Assembly (NCBI RefSeq): GCF_901905185.1
Contig: NZ_CABFMQ020000001.1
Location: 124,001-188,000, forward strand
DNA: 64,000 bases
Origin: Methylocella tundrae
GTDB lineage: Bacteria > Pseudomonadota > Alphaproteobacteria > Rhizobiales > Beijerinckiaceae
Direction of reading: 5' to 3'
The position numbers and the translations under genes are program-made. Every line of letters starts with the position of its first letter. The stretch's first letter is position 1. Below are positions 45,815-54,342 of this stretch, one piece after another. Below the pieces are notes generated by a model. It was not told the DNA's origin. It saw only the letters and a list, made by a program, of their open reading frames with translations, and ran no database searches.

Positions 45815-47560
45815 TTACTCCGAGAACACAAAAAGAGTGCCGCCTTCCGGCGTCGCATTGGTGATTTTTGTGCCGATGTCGCCGAAGAAGGCGGCGGTCG
45901 AAACGGTGCGGCCCGCGACGACGGCAATGTACTGCTTGCCGTCGACCGAGAAGCTGATCGGCCCGGCGCCGACGCCGGACCCGACGCCGATCTTCCACAG
46001 CTCCGCTCCGGTTTTCGCATCAACCGCTTTGAAGTCTCCGGTGATCGTTCCGTAGAAGACGAGGCCGCCGCCGGTGGCGAGCGTGCCGCCGTTGAAGGGA
46101 AGCTCTTCCTTGATCTCCCAAGCCGCCTTCTGTTTCACGGGATCCCAGGCGAGGATCTTGCCAAGAAAGCCGCCGGGACCGGGAACAGCGGAAAATTCCT
46201 TGCCGAGGTAGAACACGCCCTTGCGGTAATTGACTTCGCCTTCGCTCATATCCTGGCAGACGTTGTTCGACGGAATATAGACGAGGCCCGTGTCGGGGCT
46301 ATAGGACATTGGCTGCCAGTTCTTCGCGCCGATGAGATGCGGGCAGATGTCCTTCGCGGGATGACCCGGCCCCGGACGCTTGTCGGGATCTTCGACGGGG
46401 CGCGCCGTGGCGAGATCGATCTTGCTCGCCCAGTTCACCGGGACAAATTTTTCGGCCGACACAAGCTTGCCCGTCTCGCGGTTGACGACATAGAAGAAGC
46501 CGTTGCGGTCGGCCTTCATATAGGCCGGCAGGGCGCCGCTTGCGGTCTTGAGATCAGCGAGCACCAATTCGTTGACGCCGTCGTAATCCCAGGCGTCGGC
46601 CGGCGTGCCCTGCACATGCCATTTGATCTTGCCGGTCGCCGGGTCGATCGCCAGCGTGCTCGCGGTGTAGAGATTGGTCAGCGGGCCGTAGTCGCCGTTG
46701 CCTGTCGAGCGGACCTTGGTCGCCCATGGGCTCGGATTGCTGGTGCCCCAAAACACCGTGTCGGTCTTGGGGTCATAGGAGCCGACGAGCCAGCCGACGC
46801 CGCCGCCGTGCTGCCAGCTGTCGCCCTTCCAGCTTGTGGTTCCATCGGCGTCGGTCGCGGACACCGTGTAGGTTTTCCACACTTCCTTGCCGGTGTTGAC
46901 GTCATAGGCCTGCAAGCTGCCCCGCGCGCCATATTCGCCGCCGCCGAAGCCGGTGATGACAAGATTGCGCACGACGAGCGGCGGCGAGGTAATGACCGAA
47001 CCCTGCTTGTAATCGACGACGTCGGCGATCCAGTCTTCGGCGCCCGTGCTGGCGTCGAGCGCGATCAGCTTGCCATTGAGCGTGCCGACGAAGATCTTGC
47101 CGTCGGCATAGGTGACGCCGCGGCTGTTCACATCGCAACATGCGTATTGCAGCACGTCGTCCGGGATGTCCGGTTCATACTTCCATTTGATCTTGCCGCT
47201 TTTCGCGTCGAGGGCGTAAACATATTTCGGGCCCCAGGAGCTCGACACGTAGAGGGTGTCGCCGACGACGATCGGGGTCGCCTCGTTGGAGCGCAGCGAG
47301 CCGAGCGAAAATGCGTAGGCGAGCTTCAGCTTGCCAACATTTTGTGTGTTGATTTCTTTGAGGGGGCTGAATCTGGTGTTCTGCTGATCGTGACCGTATT
47401 GCGTCCAGCTGTTCGCATCTGCTAGGGATGCCGCTTTGGCGTCTTTGGACGTCGCGTTCTCCGCCTGCGCTTCACTGATCCCGACGGCGCCCGTCAAGCT
47501 CGCCGCCAATGCGACGCGGGCCCATACGTTTCCGAGCAGCCAATCGCGCAAATTCTTCAA
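45815..47560 (-). CDS. PQQ alcohol dehydrogenase with lanthanide-type active site
   Basis: A 581-residue exported quinoprotein with an eight-bladed propeller. The signal peptide ends near 'SEAQA' (about 33). Adjacent cysteines Cys141-Cys142 form the vicinal disulfide that contacts PQQ. The segment 'AWDYDGVNELVLADL' has the catalytic Asp325 and a second Asp327 two residues on, the signature of lanthanide-dependent XoxF and ExaF/PedH enzymes; calcium enzymes have Ala, Ser or Thr at that place. 'KADRNGFFYVVNRETGKLVS' resembles ExaA-type ethanol dehydrogenases more than methanol dehydrogenases. The TTG start has GGAGG at good spacing. The next gene is 6 bp downstream. The alcohol preferred cannot be told. 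Confidence 0.92.
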   Translation of the reverse strand: MKNLRDWLLGNVWARVALAASLTGAVGISEAQAENATSKDAKAASLADANSWTQYGHDQQNTRFSPLKEINTQNVGKLKLAYAFSLGSLRSNEATPIVVGDTLYVSSSWGPKYVYALDAKSGKIKWKYEPDIPDDVLQYACCDVNSRGVTYADGKIFVGTLNGKLIALDASTGAEDWIADVVDYKQGSVITSPPLVVRNLVITGFGGGEYGARGSLQAYDVNTGKEVWKTYTVSATDADGTTSWKGDSWQHGGGVGWLVGSYDPKTDTVFWGTSNPSPWATKVRSTGNGDYGPLTNLYTASTLAIDPATGKIKWHVQGTPADAWDYDGVNELVLADLKTASGALPAYMKADRNGFFYVVNRETGKLVSAEKFVPVNWASKIDLATARPVEDPDKRPGPGHPAKDICPHLIGAKNWQPMSYSPDTGLVYIPSNNVCQDMSEGEVNYRKGVFYLGKEFSAVPGPGGFLGKILAWDPVKQKAAWEIKEELPFNGGTLATGGGLVFYGTITGDFKAVDAKTGAELWKIGVGSGVGAGPISFSVDGKQYIAVVAGRTVSTAAFFGDIGTKITNATPEGGTLFVFSE

Positions 47561-47693
47561 AGTCGCCTCCCCGTTATACAGTTTTGTAGAGTTGCCTGGG
47601 CAGAATTGATTATCGGACCCGTCTTCGCGGGCGTTAATGTCCTCGTTAAAGGATCATCGGAGGGCACCTTAATGAAGCGCGGCCCGGCAATGC

Positions 47694-47699
47694 TATACT
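47694..47699 (+). promoter_or_regulatory. Possible -10 box for the response regulator gene
   Basis: TATACT lies about 120 bp upstream of the response regulator start, with a weak TTAATG 19 bp before it. It falls in the 260-bp divergent spacer shared with the alcohol dehydrogenase operon, so binding sites for the regulator are likely here too. The call is weak. Confidence 0.3.
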
Positions 47700-47820
47700 C
47701 AATAGGTCGCAAACCCCGGCGCGGCGCGGCCGGGGAAACCGCGAGGGATTCGCGTTCGCGCGGAGCCGGCGCGTGCGGGACGCGGCAATAAGCCAAGATC
47801 AGGAGAGGGCGCGAAATCCG

Positions 47821-48471
47821 ATGTCGAAGATATTGATTGCTGACGATCATCCGGTTTTGCGCCGCGCCCTTTGCGAGGTGATGAGTTCCCTGCTGCCGCC
47901 AGACGACCTCATCTGCCTTGAGGCGGCCGACCGGGCGCAATTATTCGGCGTGCTGGAAAATGAAGAGGTCGATTTGATCCTGCTCGATCTCTGCATGCCA
48001 GGCATGACCGGCTTGCCGGAGCTTGTCGGGATTCGAAATCTTGCGCCCGCCACCCCTGTCGTCGTCATCTCCGCGCTTTTCGATGACGGCATCGTGGCGC
48101 AGGCCCTGAACTGCGGCGCCGCCGGCTTTATTCCGAAATCCTCATCCCTCGAGGCCCTCGCCGCGGCGCTGAAGACGGTTCTTGATGGCGGCGTTTATGT
48201 GCCGGGGGGAAGCCTCAGTGATGAAAAATGCGCGCAAAAGCGCGGCGCATCGGCTGATATCGATCCGTTGACGCCGCGCCAGCTCGCCGTGCTGGGCCTC
48301 CTCGCGGAGGGCAAATCGAACAAGGAGATCGCGCGGGAGCTATCGATCAGCGATCTCACCGTGAAGGTTCACATCACGACGATTTTCCGCAAGCTTGGCG
48401 TTGCGACGCGCACTCAGGCGATCGTCGCATTCCAGCGCGAGCGCTCCCTGCTTCCGCATCACCTCAGCTGA
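47821..48471 (+). CDS. LuxR/NarL-type response regulator (ErbR/AgmR-like)
   Basis: A 216-residue response regulator. The receiver domain (about 1-120) has the acidic pair 'DD' at 8-9, the phospho-acceptor Asp56 in 'DLILLDLCMPG' and Lys near 106 ('FIPKSSS'). The C-terminal LuxR helix-turn-helix (about 145-210) includes 'LTPRQLAVLGLLAEGKSNKE' and 'LTVKVHITTIFRKL'. This architecture and the neighbouring genes match ErbR/AgmR, which controls PQQ alcohol dehydrogenase genes in pseudomonads. It is transcribed away from the dehydrogenase and its stop overlaps the kinase stop by 13 bp on opposite strands. AGGAGAGGG lies about 11 nt before the ATG. Confidence 0.9.
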   Translation: MSKILIADDHPVLRRALCEVMSSLLPPDDLICLEAADRAQLFGVLENEEVDLILLDLCMPGMTGLPELVGIRNLAPATPVVVISALFDDGIVAQALNCGAAGFIPKSSSLEALAAALKTVLDGGVYVPGGSLSDEKCAQKRGASADIDPLTPRQLAVLGLLAEGKSNKEIARELSISDLTVKVHITTIFRKLGVATRTQAIVAFQRERSLLPHHLS

Positions 48472-49880
48472 TCCCGCCGCGCCGCCAGAGCGGAGAGCAT
48501 GGCGCGAAGCTTCATCGGAGCCGTCGGCTTGGCGAGAAAGCTGAGCCCTTTTTCTTTCAGACCGCGCTTCAGCTCCTCGCGCACGTCGCTCGAAATGATG
48601 AGCGCCCCGGCGTCCTCGCCAAATTCGGCGCGAAGGGCAGCGACCGCGTCGGTTCCGAGAGCGTCGCCGTCGAGATGATAGTCGGCGATAATGATGTGCG
48701 GGATTTTTCGCGCCGCGCGCAGAGCTTCGCTCGCGTCGGCGGCCGAGCGGGCCGTGATCGTCACGCATTGCCATGACCGCAGCAGCGATCCCAGCGCGTT
48801 GCGCACTTGCATGTCATTGTCGATCAGGACGACGCAGCGGCCGGCCAGCGCCGCCGGATCGATCTGGCGCTTTTCATCCTCCGCGACAGCGGGGCCGGCT
48901 CCGGCCTTGGCGGAAATCGTGAAAGCCGAGCCGCGTCCGGGCGTAGACGCAACCGCTATCTTCGCGTCGATCAGGCGCGCGATGCGCTGACTGATGGCAA
49001 GACCGAGGCCAAGGCCGCGCTCATTCTCGCGCGCGGAGGCGCCGAGTTGCTTGAACTCCTCGAAAATCAGTTCGAGGTGGGTGCTCGCTATGCCGATTCC
49101 GGTATCAAGCACTTCGATCGCGACATCTTCGCCGCGCCGCCGGCAACCAATCAGGATCGAACCCTGCGCCGTATAGCGGAGCGCGTTGCTGACGAAGTTG
49201 CGCAGCACGCGCTCCAACAGCAGGCGGTCGCTGCGAATGACGGCGCTGCTCGGCGCGACCCGCAGGCAGAGGCCGACAGCTTCGGCCTGGGGCTGATAGT
49301 CCTGCCGCAGCCGGTCGAGCAATGGCTGGATCCGGAAAGTCGTGATCTCGACGGGCCAGACGCCGGCGTCAAGGCGCGAGATATCAAGCAGCGCGCGCAA
49401 CAATTCATCGACGGTGTCTAGCGCCGCCTCAACGCCGCCGACGAGTTCGCGCCCATGCGGCGTCTCGATATGCTCCGCCAGCATGCCGAGAAACAGGCGG
49501 GCGACGTTCAGGGGCTGGTGCAGGTCGTGACTCGCCGCGGCGAGAAAACGTGTCTTGCTCAAATTGGCTTTTTCGGCTTCGCCCTTGGCGAGCAGCAGCG
49601 CTTTCTCCGCGGCGCAGCGCTCGGAAATCTGCTGAAACAGCTGATGCGTCAGATGCGTCAGCTCGGCGGTCCGCTCGACGACCCTGTTTTCGAGCGTAAT
49701 CGCCGCCTGGAACAGCGTGAAAGCATTGGCGCCCTTTGCGCTCATGTCGTTTTCGACGCGGTCCATCAGCACATTGTTGATCTTGCGCAGCTTGGCGACC
49801 TCGGCGCGAAGCCGGTCGGCTTCGCTCTCCGGCGAGAGGCGCGCATCCCGGTTATCGCGGCCAATGTCAATCTGCGTCAT
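48459..49880 (-). CDS. Hybrid histidine kinase (NahK/ErcS'-like)
   Basis: A 473-residue soluble hybrid kinase. The N-terminal part (about 20-110) is a coiled coil without membrane spans or a clear PAS domain. The HisKA segment 'AASHDLHQPLN' carries the likely phospho-acceptor His118. The ATPase domain has 'NFVSNALRYT', 'LDTGIGIA' and 'GLGLGLAISQRIA'. A C-terminal receiver domain carries Asp400 in 'IIIADYHLDG'. This is the NahK/ErcS' type. The start overlaps the FIST gene's stop by 14 bp, so the two are co-translated. It probably signals through its receiver and the neighbouring LuxR regulator. Confidence 0.9.
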   Translation of the reverse strand: MTQIDIGRDNRDARLSPESEADRLRAEVAKLRKINNVLMDRVENDMSAKGANAFTLFQAAITLENRVVERTAELTHLTHQLFQQISERCAAEKALLLAKGEAEKANLSKTRFLAAASHDLHQPLNVARLFLGMLAEHIETPHGRELVGGVEAALDTVDELLRALLDISRLDAGVWPVEITTFRIQPLLDRLRQDYQPQAEAVGLCLRVAPSSAVIRSDRLLLERVLRNFVSNALRYTAQGSILIGCRRRGEDVAIEVLDTGIGIASTHLELIFEEFKQLGASARENERGLGLGLAISQRIARLIDAKIAVASTPGRGSAFTISAKAGAGPAVAEDEKRQIDPAALAGRCVVLIDNDMQVRNALGSLLRSWQCVTITARSAADASEALRAARKIPHIIIADYHLDGDALGTDAVAALRAEFGEDAGALIISSDVREELKRGLKEKGLSFLAKPTAPMKLRAMLSALAARRDQLR

Positions 49881-51018
49881 AGGGCGTCCCGATGGCGATG
49901 GCGGTGAAAGTCTGGTTGAGGTGCATGCCTGAAAATTGTTCGCCGTAAGTGCTAAAGCCGATCACATTGTTGGCGGCGAGAAGCTCGCTGGCGAGATGCT
50001 TCGTTTGCGTCTTTTCGAGCGCCAGGCTTCGGTGGATGCAATCGAAGCCGATGATGAGCTCCGGCGGCCCGAGCGTCTCCTTCACGGACTGAAAGAAGGC
50101 CTCGAGGTTTTGTAGGACGGCCTCGCTTTGCGCCAGACGCAGGACGACGCCTTCATCGATCGCGCAGAAAAATGTCAGGCTTTCGTCGAAATGCGCCGCC
50201 TGGATGGAGCGCACGTGGAAATCCCCGCCAACCTTCACCATCAGAGGAAATTCGGAAAAGATCGCCGGCGTCAGCGTGAGTTCGGAAAGGCCGAGAATCC
50301 GCGCATATTCGCGCGCGGCCGGCTCGCCGTTCAGCTCAAAGACCTTGCGCTTCAGCGGATCGGCCCTGGTCACCACCATGCGCATGTCGGAACCGATGAA
50401 ATGCTGGCATTTGACGATGCGAAAGGGCGCGTTGATCTTGATCGCTGTCAGAAGCGCGGCGTCGCGGTGGAAGGCGCCGTCGAAATAGATGAAAGCTCCG
50501 GTGAGGCGCAAATTGTCTCCCGCCGAGCCGCCGAGCAGCGGCGCCATTTCCATCAGAAGATGAATCGAGGCGAGGACGACTTCTTCATTGCCGGACATGC
50601 CGTCGATCAGCAGCATCGCGAAGGTGTCTTTGGGATCGAGGGTCAAGCCTTTTTCGTTCATCGCCGCGACAAGCTGTTGCGTCGCCGCGTGGCCGTCGGA
50701 CATCTGGAATTGTGAGAGGTTTTCGATTCCGACGCTGGCGGCGCGGCAGTGCGAGGCGGCGATGCTGAAGCCTGTGATCGACCCGTCGACATAGCCGATG
50801 GGCGCGATTTCCCCCGACGTCGTACAGCCAATGACATGAATCCCCTCGAACGCCCGCCGCAGCTCCGGCTCCAGTATAGCGAGGTCGAAGCTGATGGAGC
50901 AGAAGAAGACGATAAGGCCGATATCGGGCTGGGCGATCGCCTCGCTGAATTCGCGCACCGCCGTCAGCGGATCGGGCGCGGTCGAAAACCCGCGCTTTAT
51001 GACGCAGCGCGCAGCCAC
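49867..51018 (-). CDS. FIST-domain sensor protein (NosP-like)
   Basis: A 383-residue cytoplasmic protein with FIST_N (about 30-230) and FIST_C (about 235-365) domains. Key stretches are 'LIVFFCSISFDLAILEPELR', 'VIGCTTSGEIAPIGYVDGSI' and the C-terminal 'NNVIGFSTYGEQFSGMHLNQ'. In Pseudomonas aeruginosa NosP, a FIST protein that binds haem and nitric oxide, is encoded next to the kinase NahK and modulates it. The same adjacency with a 14-bp overlap is seen here. Whether this protein binds haem was not shown. The start is a GTG with AGGGGA upstream. Confidence 0.88.
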   Translation of the reverse strand: MAARCVIKRGFSTAPDPLTAVREFSEAIAQPDIGLIVFFCSISFDLAILEPELRRAFEGIHVIGCTTSGEIAPIGYVDGSITGFSIAASHCRAASVGIENLSQFQMSDGHAATQQLVAAMNEKGLTLDPKDTFAMLLIDGMSGNEEVVLASIHLLMEMAPLLGGSAGDNLRLTGAFIYFDGAFHRDAALLTAIKINAPFRIVKCQHFIGSDMRMVVTRADPLKRKVFELNGEPAAREYARILGLSELTLTPAIFSEFPLMVKVGGDFHVRSIQAAHFDESLTFFCAIDEGVVLRLAQSEAVLQNLEAFFQSVKETLGPPELIIGFDCIHRSLALEKTQTKHLASELLAANNVIGFSTYGEQFSGMHLNQTFTAIAIGTPYDAD

Positions 51019-51148
51019 TGGTCGTCCCCTTCCGTTCGGCGGTTTCGTAGAAGGCCGGGGGCCGCAGCCTCAATCGGCGGCCCGTCGTTGCTTTTACCGC
51101 ATGAAGGCTTTGGACGAAATTGATCTTTTCCGGCGCGGTCGGCGCCGG

Positions 51149-51559
51149 CTATGGCTTCACGTCAACGGTGATCGTGGAGCTGAGAGCCGGCCCGTAGGAC
51201 AAATGGCCGCCATTGCCGAACTGCAGAGTGAGCGTGTGCTTGCCAGGCGGCAGCGTCAGTTGCGTTTCGGTCTGGGCCTTGCCGAAATGGATCGATTTTT
51301 CGTTCGCCGGGATGATCTCGTCTTTGGGCACGGGGCCGCCGTCGATGATCAGATGGTGGTGTCCGCTATCCGGGGTCGCATCGCCCGCGGGCTTCAGGGC
51401 GAACCCTTCGAGGCCGAATTTCACCTTGAAGGGGCTGATGACGACGGCGCCATCCTGCGGCTCGATGAAAAAAACGCGCGGGCTTGCGGCGTACAAAAAC
51501 GAGGCGCCGACGCCAAGGCTCAGACAGGCGGCGAGCCCGATCGATGCGATATGTTTCAT
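51149..51559 (-). CDS. DUF4399 exported protein
   Basis: A 136-residue protein with a signal peptide (about 1-24, ending 'FLYAAS') and a DUF4399 domain: 'PRVFFIEPQDGAVVISPFKV', 'GHHHLIIDGGPVP' and 'HTLTLQFGNGGHLSYGPAL'. The family is beta-rich and periplasmic, function unknown; the His triplet in 'GHHHLIID' may bind metal. The start at 51559 has an AGAGAG-type ribosome-binding site and begins at the signal peptide, so the longer frame to 51709 was not used. It is 130 bp downstream of the FIST gene on the same strand. Confidence 0.85.
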   Translation of the reverse strand: MKHIASIGLAACLSLGVGASFLYAASPRVFFIEPQDGAVVISPFKVKFGLEGFALKPAGDATPDSGHHHLIIDGGPVPKDEIIPANEKSIHFGKAQTETQLTLPPGKHTLTLQFGNGGHLSYGPALSSTITVDVKP

Positions 51560-51762
51560 TGAGGCTCTCTGGACGGTGAGTTGCAGTACGCAAGCTTGGC
51601 GCAATATCTGGCCTCCAGCAAATGAAACCGGCGCGATCAAACCGCCTCGCATGGAGAAAATCAATTCATTCGATGCAAGCTGGCGATGGCCGAAACGCTG
51701 GAAACGCACTAGAAACGGCGCAGAACCAAAGTAGCAAGCGTATCCTTGACGGGGAACTGGAC

Positions 51763-52005
51763 ATGAAAACGCTCAGCGTAATGCTTCTGGCGGTCGCGGC
51801 CCTTGCCGCGCCCTTCCCGTCTCTCGCGCAGACCAACGCTCCGCCGCCGCCCCAGCCAAATGATGCGCCGCGCGATGATTGCCAGCCGGGTTATTCCGCG
51901 CAGTCCCAGGATCGGGCGGCCTATGATTGCTCGGGAACGCGCGGACGCATGGGCCTTGGCGCCGATCCCGCCCATCCTGAGGGGCCGGGCAATTTCTCAA
52001 GATAA
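51763..52005 (+). CDS. Small exported proline-rich protein
   Basis: An 80-residue protein with a good signal peptide (about 1-22, ending 'PSLAQ') followed by a proline-rich stretch and a short domain with two cysteines near 40 and 56 ('DDCQPGYSAQ', 'YDCSGTRGR'). These could pair in the periplasm. The ATG at 51763 is preceded by GGGGA. No family was recognised. A strong hairpin without a clear T-run lies between this gene and the convergent csbD-like gene. Confidence 0.65.
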   Translation: MKTLSVMLLAVAALAAPFPSLAQTNAPPPPQPNDAPRDDCQPGYSAQSQDRAAYDCSGTRGRMGLGADPAHPEGPGNFSR

Positions 52006-52022
52006 CAGCCGCACTTAGAATG

Positions 52023-52048
52023 AGGGCCGGCCCCTGCGGGCCGGCCCT
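52023..52048. terminator. Strong GC hairpin between convergent genes
   Basis: A perfect 11-bp stem AGGGCCGGCCC / GGGCCGGCCCT with a 4-nt loop lies 18 bp after the small exported gene and 23 bp after the csbD-like stop on the other strand. There is no T-run on either side, so it may act as a transcript end stabiliser or a weak terminator. Confidence 0.5.
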
Positions 52049-52070
52049 TCGCATGAAACGACAGGCGCGA

Positions 52071-52286
52071 TCAGAGCTTTTTATTGACCGCGTCGGCGAC
52101 TTTATTGGCGCCTTCCTTGACCGCGTTCTTGGCATCGCCCACCGCCTGCTGAACGTGACCTTTGGTCTCCTGCACGATGCCTTCAGCCTCCAGCTTTTCG
52201 GAGCCGATGGCCTTGCCGACGCCCTGCTTGACATTTCCGGCGGCCTCATTGGCGAGGCCGGCGATCTTGTCTTTGGTGCCGCTCAT
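52071..52286 (-). CDS. CsbD family stress protein
   Basis: A 71-residue, highly polar and helical CsbD-like protein: '[20 protein letters not shown]' near the N-terminus and '[20 protein letters not shown]' after it. CsbD proteins are induced by general stress in many bacteria; the molecular role is unclear. The ATG at 52286 has GGAGAT upstream. It lies between the small exported gene and the metallophosphoesterase gene and appears to be its own unit. Confidence 0.85.
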   Translation of the reverse strand: MSGTKDKIAGLANEAAGNVKQGVGKAIGSEKLEAEGIVQETKGHVQQAVGDAKNAVKEGANKVADAVNKKL

Positions 52287-52483
52287 TGCTGATCTCCTTG
52301 AAGAAAAACGGCCATCAGATCGGCCGTGCGAGAAACGCGCTTTGCTATCGAGAGTTCCACTTTACTGCTGGTAAGAAATTCACAAAATGACCCTGATCAA
52401 TACGTTTTGAAACTAGCGGCAGGCAGAGCGTTTCACATCCAACGATGCGGACGAATGCTTGGAAGTGCTATGAAGATGGGCGG

Positions 52484-53338
52484 CTATTTCTCGCCACAGA
52501 TGGGCAATGCCGCGCCATTTATATGGAGAGCTTCCGCTTGCGCGGCTTCCGTGCGTCGCGGCAGGCGCCAGACCGTCGCGGGGTGAAATTGCGAGCCGGA
52601 CCATTCCATCGCCGTGACCTTGATCGTCTCGGCGTCGGCCTCAATCACAGAAAATCCGGCGGCCCGCCCCCTCGTTCGGCGCGACAAAGTGCCGGCCCCG
52701 ATCGCATAGCTGCGCCCTTGCGCGAAAGGCAGCGCAAAGACAAAGGGATTATGCACGTGGCCGCTGAGAATGAGGTCGACGCCAGCTTCCGCGAGCACGC
52801 GCGCGGCCGCGCCGCCGCGATGAACCGCGCCGGTCACCACGGCGGTGTTCGTCCCGGCAAAAGGATCGAGAAGAGGATGATGACAGACAAGAACCTTCAG
52901 CGTCTTCGTCGAGGTTCTCATTTGCGCCGCGGCCTCGACCGCGGCGAGATTGATCGCGCCCTTGGACCAGTCGAGCCTTGGCTGCGCGCCGCGCGCGGTG
53001 TTGAGGCTTCTGACAGTGAGGCCCGGCAGATCGGCCGCCGTCTTCAGCGGCTCGCCGATGAAGCGCCGGTAGCGTGAGAAGGGGGCGAAAAAGCGCAGCG
53101 CGAGGTTCCAATAAGGCACGTCATGATTGCCCGGCGTCACGATCTGCGGCTGCGGCAGGCGTTTCAGCCAGAGGCTCGCGGCCTTGAACTGAAGGGATCG
53201 GCCATTCAATGTAAGGTCGCCGGATATAATCGTCAGATCCGGCGCACAGGCGTTTGCACTCGCGATGGCGGCCTCTACCGCAGCCGCGTTCTCACAGCCA
53301 AAATGCGGATCGCTGAGGTGAATGATGCGCAGGGTCAC
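52484..53338 (-). CDS. Calcineurin-like metallophosphoesterase (CpdA-like)
   Basis: A 284-residue phosphoesterase with the full set of metal-binding motifs: 'HLSDPHFG' (start), 'ISGDLTLNG', 'TPGNHDVPYW', 'VCHHPLLDPF' and 'LSGHVHNPF'. The class III cyclic nucleotide phosphodiesterases (CpdA) share this layout, but lipid or nucleotide phosphates are also possible. The GTG start at 53338 places the first motif at residue 8, as usual; the frame upstream is unlike the family. It is the last gene of a likely minus-strand operon and lies 34 bp after the lipid kinase gene. A cyclic-nucleotide-binding flavoprotein lies at the head of the same run. Confidence 0.88.
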   Translation of the reverse strand: MTLRIIHLSDPHFGCENAAAVEAAIASANACAPDLTIISGDLTLNGRSLQFKAASLWLKRLPQPQIVTPGNHDVPYWNLALRFFAPFSRYRRFIGEPLKTAADLPGLTVRSLNTARGAQPRLDWSKGAINLAAVEAAAQMRTSTKTLKVLVCHHPLLDPFAGTNTAVVTGAVHRGGAAARVLAEAGVDLILSGHVHNPFVFALPFAQGRSYAIGAGTLSRRTRGRAAGFSVIEADAETIKVTAMEWSGSQFHPATVWRLPRRTEAAQAEALHINGAALPICGEK

Positions 53339-53372
53339 GGACGCGTCCCGCCTTTGCAAGTTCGGGCGCGCC

Positions 53373-54290
53373 TCAATGAGGGCGCGCGTCCGGCGCCGGA
53401 ACGAGCGCGCGAAAAGCGCGGGGCAAGAATTTGAATTCGACCTCTCGATCCAGTCGATGTAATTCGCCGTCGAGCAGACAGGGGATCGGACGTCGCGAGA
53501 AGGCGCGGCCGCCACGGCAAAACTGCGCGCTCACCGCGGGATCGCTTCGAAAATCGCCAAGCAGCGCACTGACGCCGATGCGGCAGGCCTCGAGCGCATG
53601 ACGTGGATCGAGCGCGATCGCCTCGAGCGCGGAATGGTCGGGGCAGAGCTCTGAAATGAGCGGCGAAATGAGCATGAGCGCTTCGGCTTTGACGCGCGGT
53701 CCTTGATCCAGTTCAAAGCTCAGCCTGCCGGTAAAGGCGCGCGCAAGCGCGCGCCGGGCATAGAGAAATGCGCGCTTCAGATTTCCATATCGCACAGCCT
53801 CGCGCGCCGGCGCCCAGAGCGCGGGAGCGCCGAGGATGGCGGCTACGTAAAAAGGACGGCCGCTGACGGTTCCGCCCGGAAACGGCTGGGCGAGTCCCGT
53901 GCTCAAGGCGCTGGCCAGCGCCTGACGCCAGTCCCGTTCGCCGTAAAGCGCATGGGGCAGCATGTTCATGGTGCCGCCGGGAAGGGGGGCGAGCAGCGGG
54001 CCGTCCGGGCCGCAAAGCTCGGCCGCCAGGCGCGCGGTGCCGTCTCCCGCCAGCGTGACGAGGAGATCCGGCAGAGTCTTGACGGCGGCGCGAACGGCGG
54101 CGTCTATGTCTTTTGGCTCGACGCTCGCGAGATGAAGCTCCGCCCCCGAGTGCGCGAGGATCGCTTCCATTTCAGCAGCGGCGTCTGGTCCGACGCCGCC
54201 CCCGGCGGTGTTCACGACCACGGCGATGCGCCTGAAGCGTGGCGAGGCGAACGGCTCGGCGTCCCGGTTTGGCAGCGTCTCAGCGTTCAT
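53373..54290 (-). CDS. Diacylglycerol kinase-family lipid kinase (YegS-like)
   Basis: A 305-residue lipid kinase. The catalytic domain includes 'IAVVVNTAGGGVGPDA' near 25 and 'LLVTLAGDGTARLAAELC', where the conserved GGDGT reads AGDGT. 'LAPLPGGTMNMLPHALYG' follows. The C-terminal half matches the YegS/DgkB beta-sandwich. It should phosphorylate diacylglycerol or a related lipid. The start at 54290 was preferred to one at 54305; the frame upstream overlaps the phosphatase gene. A neighbouring PAP2 phosphatase could reverse the reaction. Confidence 0.85.
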   Translation of the reverse strand: MNAETLPNRDAEPFASPRFRRIAVVVNTAGGGVGPDAAAEMEAILAHSGAELHLASVEPKDIDAAVRAAVKTLPDLLVTLAGDGTARLAAELCGPDGPLLAPLPGGTMNMLPHALYGERDWRQALASALSTGLAQPFPGGTVSGRPFYVAAILGAPALWAPAREAVRYGNLKRAFLYARRALARAFTGRLSFELDQGPRVKAEALMLISPLISELCPDHSALEAIALDPRHALEACRIGVSALLGDFRSDPAVSAQFCRGGRAFSRRPIPCLLDGELHRLDREVEFKFLPRAFRALVPAPDARPH

Positions 54291-54342
54291 GGCGTGAGAA
54301 TGCATTGCCGCAGCTTGCGTTCCCTCGATCGCGCGGCGGAGG

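Noticed and set aside
45815..47560. Calling the PQQ enzyme a XoxF methanol dehydrogenase
   Set aside because: The Asp-x-Asp metal site is shared with XoxF, but other segments resemble ExaA/PedH ethanol-type enzymes and it lies beside an ExaC-like aldehyde dehydrogenase, so the methanol role is not asserted.
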